Source: Enemella evansiae
GTDB lineage: Bacteria; Actinomycetota; Actinomycetes; Propionibacteriales; Propionibacteriaceae
Direction: 5' to 3'
Assembly: GCF_002250705.1 (NCBI RefSeq)
Contig: NZ_NMVP01000033.1
Span: forward strand, 62,001-126,000
Length of the DNA stretch: 64,000 nt
Shown here piece after piece: positions 58,555-64,000 of the stretch (positions are counted from its first letter, which is position 1; each line of letters begins with the position of its first letter). The translations under genes and the position numbers were made by a program. The notes beneath the pieces are model-generated. The model was not told where the DNA came from. It saw only the letters and a program-made list of their open reading frames with translations, and searched no databases.

Positions 58555-59947
58555 CCTGGAATCGCCGGAAACCCTGCTCTGGCAGCACATCCAGCAAGCT
58601 CGCTGGTATGCCGGCAAGGGCCGCGACGCCGAACTGGTCGCCCTGCACCCGCTGCCCTGGTTGACCCCGCCCGGGGGCGCCGGCGCGGTCCGGTTGCTGG
58701 TCGCCGAGGTCGCCAACCGCGACGGCGACGCCGAGACCCACCACTACCTGCTGGCGCTCAGCTACCACGGCGCCGACACCACCGGTGACGCCGATTCGGC
58801 GATCGGCCGCTGCGCCGACCCCGAGCTCGGCGAGGTCGTGCTGCACGACGCGACCCGCGACCCGTTGGCCCAGGAGCTGCTGCTGGCCGCCGTCCTCGGC
58901 GCCGGTGAACGCAGCGACGACGACGCCCGGCTGGTCGCCGAGTTCGTCGACGGCAGCGAGGTCTCGGCGAGCCTGCCGCCGCGGATCTTCGGCGGCGAAC
59001 AGTCCAACACCTCGATCATGTATGGCGAGGTGGCGATGCTGAAGCTGTTCCGCCGCCTCGAGCTCGGCGACAACCTCGACATCGAGATCCATCGCGCGCT
59101 CGCCGACGGCCCGGCCGCGGCCGATGTGGCCCGGCTCTACGGCTGGCTGACCGCCGAATGGCACGACACCGGCGGGGCGAGCTGCCGGGCCGATGCGGCG
59201 ATGCTGGTCGAGCAGCTGCGTGAGGTCAGCGACGGCTGGCAGGTCGCGGTCGCCGCCGCCGGCTCCGGCGACGACTTCACCGGCCCGGCCGAGGAACTGG
59301 GCCGGGCGCTGCGCCAGGTGCACGAGGCGCTCGCCACCGCCTTCGGCACCGGCAACCGCACCGGTGCCGGCGCCGCGGAGCAGATGATCCGCCGACTGGC
59401 GGCCGCGGTCCGCGAGGTGCCCGCGCTGGCGGCGTACCAACCGGGCCTGGCAGCGATCTTCGGCACCCTCGCCGACACCGAGCTGGACACCCAGCGGGTG
59501 CACGGGGACTTCCATCTGGGCCAGACCCTGGTCGGCGCCGACGGCGGCTGGAAGATCATCGACTTCGAGGGCGAACCACTGAAGACCCTCGACGAGCGGC
59601 GCGAACCCGATACCGGCTGGCGGGATGTGGCCGGGCTGCTACGGTCGCTGGACTACGCCGGTGGCTTCGCGGAGCGCAGCGCCGGCACCGACCCGGCGAC
59701 CGCGCGGGGTTGGGTGCAGCAGAACAGCAACGCCTTCCTGCGCGGATACACCGCGGGGCGGGCACTGACCGACGCCGAGCACACCGTGGTGGCGGCGTAC
59801 CAGGCGGACAAAGCGGTCTACGAGGTGGTCTACGAGGCCCGGAATCGACCAGACTGGCTACCGATCCCGCTGACCGCGCTCGGCGCCCTCGCCGAGCACC
59901 GGTCGACCGACGATCCGCCCCACCACGACAGGGAGGCAGCACGATGA
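58535..59947 (+). CDS. mak: Maltokinase
   Basis: 470 aa. Eukaryotic-kinase-like fold with the N-cap domain ([12 protein letters not shown]), nucleotide loop (about 115-175, [15 protein letters not shown]) and catalytic loop [12 protein letters not shown] followed by IIDFEGEP (the DFE of this family). Phosphorylates maltose to maltose-1-phosphate, substrate of GlgE. ATG 58535 is preceded by GGAGGG at 6 bases; the GTG six bases earlier is too close to it. Confidence 0.95.
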   Translation: MTPNRPDLESPETLLWQHIQQARWYAGKGRDAELVALHPLPWLTPPGGAGAVRLLVAEVANRDGDAETHHYLLALSYHGADTTGDADSAIGRCADPELGEVVLHDATRDPLAQELLLAAVLGAGERSDDDARLVAEFVDGSEVSASLPPRIFGGEQSNTSIMYGEVAMLKLFRRLELGDNLDIEIHRALADGPAAADVARLYGWLTAEWHDTGGASCRADAAMLVEQLREVSDGWQVAVAAAGSGDDFTGPAEELGRALRQVHEALATAFGTGNRTGAGAAEQMIRRLAAAVREVPALAAYQPGLAAIFGTLADTELDTQRVHGDFHLGQTLVGADGGWKIIDFEGEPLKTLDERREPDTGWRDVAGLLRSLDYAGGFAERSAGTDPATARGWVQQNSNAFLRGYTAGRALTDAEHTVVAAYQADKAVYEVVYEARNRPDWLPIPLTALGALAEHRSTDDPPHHDREAAR

Positions 59948-61878
59948 GCACCGAGACCCTTGGCGGCCTGACCGGCACCGAGCTGGAGGGATTCCACTCC
60001 GGCGGCGACACCGAGGTGTGGCGCCGCCTCGGCGCGCATCTGGTGGAGCAGCCCGGTGCCGACGGCGTACCCGTGAGCGGGGTGCGCTTCGCGGTCTGGG
60101 CGCCGAACGCGAACGAGGTCCGCGTCTACGGTGACTTCAACGGCTGGGACGGTGACTCGCATCCGATGCAGCGCGTCCCCGGCACCGGGGTGTGGGCGCT
60201 GTTCGTGCCCGAGGCGCACGCCGGTTCGGTCTACAAGTTCCGGGTGCACGGCGCCGACGGCCGCTGGATCGACAAGGCCGACCCGATGGCCCGCTTCGCC
60301 CAGTCGGCACCGGAGACCGCCTCGATCGTCTTCGAGAGCTCCTATGAATGGAGCGACGACGAGTGGCTGGAGAGGCGCGCCAAAGCGCAGGCGCACGCCG
60401 AGCCGATGAGCATCTACGAGGTGCATCTGGGCGGTTGGCGACCGGGCAAGACCTATGTCGAGCTGGCGCATGAGCTGGTGGAATACGTGACCTGGCAGGG
60501 ATTCACCCATGTCGAGTTCCTGCCGCTGGCCCAGCATCCGTACGCCCCCAGCTGGGGCTATCAGGTGACCGGCTACTTCGCACCGATGTCGCAGTTCGGC
60601 ACGCCCGATGAGTTCCGCTACCTGGTGGACACTCTCCACCAGGCCGGTATCGGAGTGATCATGGACTGGGTGCCGGGCCATTTCCCCAAGGACGAATGGG
60701 CCCTCGGCCGCTTCGACGGCACCGCGCTCTATGAGCATGCCGATCCGCGACAGGGCGAGCAGCCCGACTGGGGCACCTATGTGTTCAACTTCGGCCGCAA
60801 CGAGGTCAAGTCGTTCCTGGTCTCCAACGCGCTCTACTGGATCACCGAGTTCCACATCGACGGGTTGCGTGTCGACGCGGTCGCCTCGATGCTCTATCTC
60901 GACTACTCCCGTGGCGACAACTGGGTGCCGAATGTCCACGGTGGCAGGGAAAATCTCGAAGCGGTCGACCTGCTGCGCTATGTGAACTCGCACCTCTATG
61001 CGCGGGTGCCCGGGGTGATGACGATCGCCGAGGAGTCCACCTCCTGGCCGGGGGTGACCCGGCCGGTGCACCACGGCGGGCTGGGCTTCGGCTTCAAATG
61101 GAACATGGGTTGGATGAACGACACCCTGCGCTATCTGGAGGAGGAGCCGGTCCACCGGCAATACCACCACAACCTGATGACCTTCGCGATGGTCTATTCC
61201 TTCTCGGAGAACTTCGTGCTGCCGATCAGCCACGACGAGGTCGTGCACGGCAAGGGCTCGATGGTCAACAAGGTGCCCGGGGACGACTGGCAGAAGTTCG
61301 CCTCGCTGCGCGCCTACTACGCGTTCATGTGGTCCCATCCGGGCAAGCAGCTGATCTTCATGGGCAACGAGTTCGGGCAGCGCTCGGAGTTCGATGAGTC
61401 CAAGGGTCTGGAGTGGTGGGTCTCGGATCTGTGGGGCCATGACGGGCTGCAGAAGCTGTTCCGCGATCTCAACAAGACCTACAAGGAACTGCCCTCCCTG
61501 TGGAAGCTGGACAACGACCCCAAGGGCTTCCGCTGGATCGACGCCAACGACGCCCAGGGCAATGTCTTCTCCTATCTGCGCACCGATGACCAGGGCCAGT
61601 GCCTGGCGGTGGCGGTGAACTTCTCCCCTGTCCCGCGGACCGGTTACACCCTGGGCCTGCCGCATGCCGGCGTCTGGCGCGAGGTGCTGAACACCGATTC
61701 GCCGGATTACGACGGCACCGGTCAGTGGGGCAACCTGGGTCAGGTCGAAGCGCGGGAGGTGCCGGCGCACGGACTGGAAGCGAGTGCGGAGATCACCGTG
61801 CCGCCGCTGGGTGCGGTCTGGCTGCTCTGGGATCCGCGCGAGACCGCCGAGCTGCCCGGCGACCCGGGGCTGCAGTGA
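59944..61878 (+). CDS. glgB: 1,4-alpha-glucan branching enzyme
   Basis: 644 aa. CBM48 ([20 protein letters not shown]), catalytic barrel with [12 protein letters not shown] (nucleophile Asp), TIAEES and [13 protein letters not shown]. It branches the linear glucan made by GlgE. Shorter N-terminus than the Mycobacterium enzyme. Start overlaps the mak stop (ATGA) and its stop overlaps the NUDIX gene (GTGA). Confidence 0.96.
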   Translation: MSTETLGGLTGTELEGFHSGGDTEVWRRLGAHLVEQPGADGVPVSGVRFAVWAPNANEVRVYGDFNGWDGDSHPMQRVPGTGVWALFVPEAHAGSVYKFRVHGADGRWIDKADPMARFAQSAPETASIVFESSYEWSDDEWLERRAKAQAHAEPMSIYEVHLGGWRPGKTYVELAHELVEYVTWQGFTHVEFLPLAQHPYAPSWGYQVTGYFAPMSQFGTPDEFRYLVDTLHQAGIGVIMDWVPGHFPKDEWALGRFDGTALYEHADPRQGEQPDWGTYVFNFGRNEVKSFLVSNALYWITEFHIDGLRVDAVASMLYLDYSRGDNWVPNVHGGRENLEAVDLLRYVNSHLYARVPGVMTIAEESTSWPGVTRPVHHGGLGFGFKWNMGWMNDTLRYLEEEPVHRQYHHNLMTFAMVYSFSENFVLPISHDEVVHGKGSMVNKVPGDDWQKFASLRAYYAFMWSHPGKQLIFMGNEFGQRSEFDESKGLEWWVSDLWGHDGLQKLFRDLNKTYKELPSLWKLDNDPKGFRWIDANDAQGNVFSYLRTDDQGQCLAVAVNFSPVPRTGYTLGLPHAGVWREVLNTDSPDYDGTGQWGNLGQVEAREVPAHGLEASAEITVPPLGAVWLLWDPRETAELPGDPGLQ

Positions 61879-62693
61879 GCGATCAGGGGCCTGCGGGTCA
61901 AGAGCCACAGCAGCCGGGTGAGTTCACGATCAATGTGCAGGTCGTCGACGACGGTATCGGTGTGCTGCAGTGGAATGCCGCGACCGATTCGGACACCCTG
62001 ACCCGCGGTGTCGGCCTGGCCGCCGACGATGCGCTGATCGGGCGCGGGTTGCGTCGGGTCGAGGTGGCGCTGCCGTCGACCGATGCGATGGCGCGGCGGG
62101 CGATGCATCGGGCGGGTTTCCGGCGCGAGGGGGTACGCCGCCAGGCCCTGCGGTTGGCGAACGGCGAGCTGGACGATGTGGTGCTCTATGCCCGGCTGGT
62201 CGATGACATCACCACCGGCCCGTCGGGCTTCTCCGGGGTGATGAACTCGGTGCTGCCGACCAAGCGGGTGATCGGGCATGTGATCTTCCGTGACTCGGCC
62301 GGCCGGGTGCTGTTGTGCGACACCCATTTCAAGGCCGACTGGGAATTGCCTGGCGGCGTGGTCGAGCCGCGGGAGTCGCCGCGGGTCGGCGCGATCCGCG
62401 AGGTCGCCGAGGAGCTGTCACTGGTCGTGGACCAGCTCCGGCTGCTGGTGGTGGACTGGATGCCGCCCTACCTCGGTTGGGACGACGCCCTGGAGTTCAT
62501 CTTCGACGGCGGCGTGCTGACTCCCGAGCAGATCGCCTCGATCGTCAAGCAGGACAGCGAAATCGTCGCCGTGCACTGGGTCCCCGTGGAGCAGATCGCC
62601 GACCACGTCTCCGAGCTCTCCGCCCGCCGCCTGCAGATCGCGCTCTCGCTCTCCCCCGGTGAGGTCGCCCTCACTGAGAACGGCACCCGCTGA
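61875..62693 (+). CDS. NUDIX hydrolase with an N-terminal GNAT-like segment
   Basis: 272 aa. Residues about 18-115 look like the end of a GNAT acetyltransferase ([27 protein letters not shown]) without the N-terminal strands, so inactive as such or a relic. Residues about 130-255 form a NUDIX domain: the box is [20 protein letters not shown] followed by ELSL, with Ser in place of the usual Gly. GTG 61875 is coupled to glgB. Substrate unknown; sugar nucleotides such as ADP-glucose are one idea from the location. Confidence 0.85.
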   Translation: MSDQGPAGQEPQQPGEFTINVQVVDDGIGVLQWNAATDSDTLTRGVGLAADDALIGRGLRRVEVALPSTDAMARRAMHRAGFRREGVRRQALRLANGELDDVVLYARLVDDITTGPSGFSGVMNSVLPTKRVIGHVIFRDSAGRVLLCDTHFKADWELPGGVVEPRESPRVGAIREVAEELSLVVDQLRLLVVDWMPPYLGWDDALEFIFDGGVLTPEQIASIVKQDSEIVAVHWVPVEQIADHVSELSARRLQIALSLSPGEVALTENGTR

Positions 62694-62707
62694 CCCGACC
62701 TCCCGGT

Positions 62708-62765
62708 CCTCGAGTAGCAGTCCCGGCGCAGCGAAGCGGAGCCGGGACTGCGTGTCGAGAGGCCG
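62708..62765. repeat. Intergenic hairpin repeat, copy I
   Basis: GAGTAG flank, arms CAGTCCCGGC (62718-62727) and GCCGGGACTG (62741-62750) perfectly complementary, loop GCAGCGAAGCGGA, right flank CGTGTCGAG. It lies just after the NUDIX stop. Confidence 0.85.
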
Positions 62766-62806
62766 CCCCACCTGATACCCGACCCCGCAACCCGTCTGCT
62801 GCGTAC

Positions 62807-62894
62807 TCGGACGTGCAGTGCCCGCGCCGGTCCATGATCAAACCCAGTCCCACTGGGTTCCGACAGCAGGCTGGGCGAGGTACTGCACGTCCGA
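62807..62894. repeat. 88-bp element with 13-bp perfect terminal inverted repeats
   Basis: TCGGACGTGCAGT (62807-62819) and ACTGCACGTCCGA (62882-62894) are exact complements, enclosing a second hairpin AACCCAGT/ACTGGGTT (62841-62859). It occupies the gap before the peptidase gene and codes for nothing evident. Could be a miniature element or an attenuator-like structure. Confidence 0.65.
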
Positions 62895-63007
62895 TTACGC
62901 AACCTCCAGACCCCTGCCCGGGAGTGATCGGACAATTGACCCACTCCGGCGGTGTTGGTTGACTGGTCAGACAACTCCCCAGCGACCCCGATAAGGATCC
63001 CGTTTCA

Positions 63008-64000
63008 ATGAAGAAATTCGCTGCCTCCCTTGCCGTCTGCGCCCTGATCGGCTCCGGCGCCGCACTCGCCACGACCCCTGCCAACGCCGTCGGTGGTGGA
63101 CCGAACTGCTGCACCGGCACCGTCAACACCTCCATCCTGAGCACCCACGAGTCGATGGTGGCCGAGCTGAAGAAGCAGGACGCCAAGCAGTCCGCGATGG
63201 AACTGGAGGTGATCGGGCAGAGCGTCAAGGGCCGCGACCTGATGCTCGCCAAGTTCATCACCAACCCCGCCAACCCGACCGTGCTCTATTTCACCCAGCA
63301 GCACGGCAACGAGGCGCTGAACACCGAGGGCGCCCTGGACTTCATCAAGTCGCTCGGCAACTCCAACAAGCGCCTGCTGGACAAGGTGAACATCCTCGTG
63401 GTGCCGATGGTCAACCCCGATGGCGCGATGGGCGATGTGAACTTCCCGCTCGATGACTACATCGCCGCCGGTGACCGGAATCTCACCCGCTACAACGCGA
63501 ACAAGGTCGACCTGAATCGCGACCACGTCGCCAAGTCCCAGCCGGAGACCCAGGCGCTGCACCGGATGATCACCAAGTACCAGGCGCAGCTCGGCATCGA
63601 CTACGCCGTCGACCTGCACCATCAGGCCACCCGCTCGGCCACCGACGGCGAGCTGGTCTCCGGCTCGATCCTCTATCCGACCTCACCCGAGGTCGACCCG
63701 GCCGTGGTCGATGGCTCCAAGCGGCTCGGATCGGTTGTCTACAACGCGATCGAGCCGACCGGCTGGGGCCACATCGGCAAATACGACGGCGGCAGCGCGA
63801 CCACCATCAGCCGCAATGGGATCGCCGCCGAATACGGGATCTCCACGCTGCTGTTCGAGATGCGCGGGATGGCCGATCACGAATACGAGCAGTACGTGCT
63901 CGGGCAGAAGTCGAACGGTTACCTGATCAAGCAGACCGTCGTCACGATGGAGTCCACCGCCAAGGCGATCGGCGACGGCTCGATCAACACCGCCGATACC
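63008..64000 (+). CDS. Secreted M14 zinc carboxypeptidase, truncated by the window edge
   Basis: 331 codons visible, no stop. A signal peptide (1-27, PANA) is followed by a possible disulfide pair CC at 35-36 and an M14 catalytic domain: zinc ligands in QQHGNEA (His-x2-Glu) and VDLHHQ, substrate Arg in LNRDH, and Glu in LFEMRGM, the general base. Acts outside on peptides. AAGGA precedes ATG 63008. The right part lies beyond 64000. Confidence 0.9.
   Translation, partial: MKKFAASLAVCALIGSGAALATTPANAVGGGPNCCTGTVNTSILSTHESMVAELKKQDAKQSAMELEVIGQSVKGRDLMLAKFITNPANPTVLYFTQQHGNEALNTEGALDFIKSLGNSNKRLLDKVNILVVPMVNPDGAMGDVNFPLDDYIAAGDRNLTRYNANKVDLNRDHVAKSQPETQALHRMITKYQAQLGIDYAVDLHHQATRSATDGELVSGSILYPTSPEVDPAVVDGSKRLGSVVYNAIEPTGWGHIGKYDGGSATTISRNGIAAEYGISTLLFEMRGMADHEYEQYVLGQKSNGYLIKQTVVTMESTAKAIGDGSINTADT

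Noticed and set aside
62820..62881. tRNA-like cloverleaf in the gap before the peptidase
   Set aside because: The hairpins do not form acceptor, D, anticodon and T arms, and no GTTCRANNC sequence is present.

Overview
High-GC actinobacterial chromosome, most likely Propionibacteriales and perhaps Propionibacteriaceae. That placement is inferred from gene content, frequent GTG starts, AGGAGG ribosome sites and the intergenic palindrome family. No rRNA, tRNA, integrase, transposase or CRISPR array was seen.

Layout. 0-5.3 kb: end of a PmoA-family gene, then gatCAB (Asx/Glu-tRNA amidotransferase) with a membrane protein, and an ACT-domain gene. 5.4-6.8 kb: a TTGATGC repeat array, a small membrane protein, a MerR regulator and a truncated hydrolase. 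6.7-12.6 kb: a cell-wall recycling cluster (MurR/RpiR regulator, AmiE-like serine hydrolase, NamZ, NagZ). 12.8-30.5 kb: an indole-3-acetate (auxin) catabolic island. It has a soluble PAS histidine kinase, the operon iacA-B-I-C-D-E-F in the classical order, a FixJ/StyR-type response regulator, iacH, an MFS transporter, two dehydrogenases, a TRAP transporter and a flavin reductase fused to an IclR-like domain. Identical 54-nt direct repeats flank the island. 30.8-41.4 kb: a housekeeping block (ligA, an Rv3015c-like gene, mnmA, iscS, a WYL regulator, etfA/etfB, enoyl-CoA hydratase). 41.5-44.6 kb: glgX and a MerR regulator. 44.6-48.4 kb: an MhuD-like protein, RidA, a decayed DUF222-HNH gene and two exported proteins. 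49-62.7 kb: an Emb-like arabinosyltransferase coupled to glgP, facing glgE-treS-mak-glgB-NUDIX. 63 kb: start of an M14 peptidase.

How the parts fit. The gatC / ACT / ligA / Rv3015c / mnmA / iscS / etfBA series matches an old actinobacterial gene order (compare M. tuberculosis Rv3009c-Rv3029c), so the 25 kb between the ACT gene and ligA looks like accessory DNA placed in a conserved block. The iac island should take indole-3-acetate to catechol; no catechol dioxygenase is present, so ring cleavage must be encoded elsewhere. The glycogen region holds the whole TreS-Mak-GlgE-GlgB route (trehalose to maltose to maltose-1-phosphate to branched alpha-glucan) plus the degradative GlgX and GlgP.

Non-coding DNA is rich in structured repeats. 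The main family keeps its flanks and loop while its stem arms change in a compensatory way, which points to a selected hairpin.
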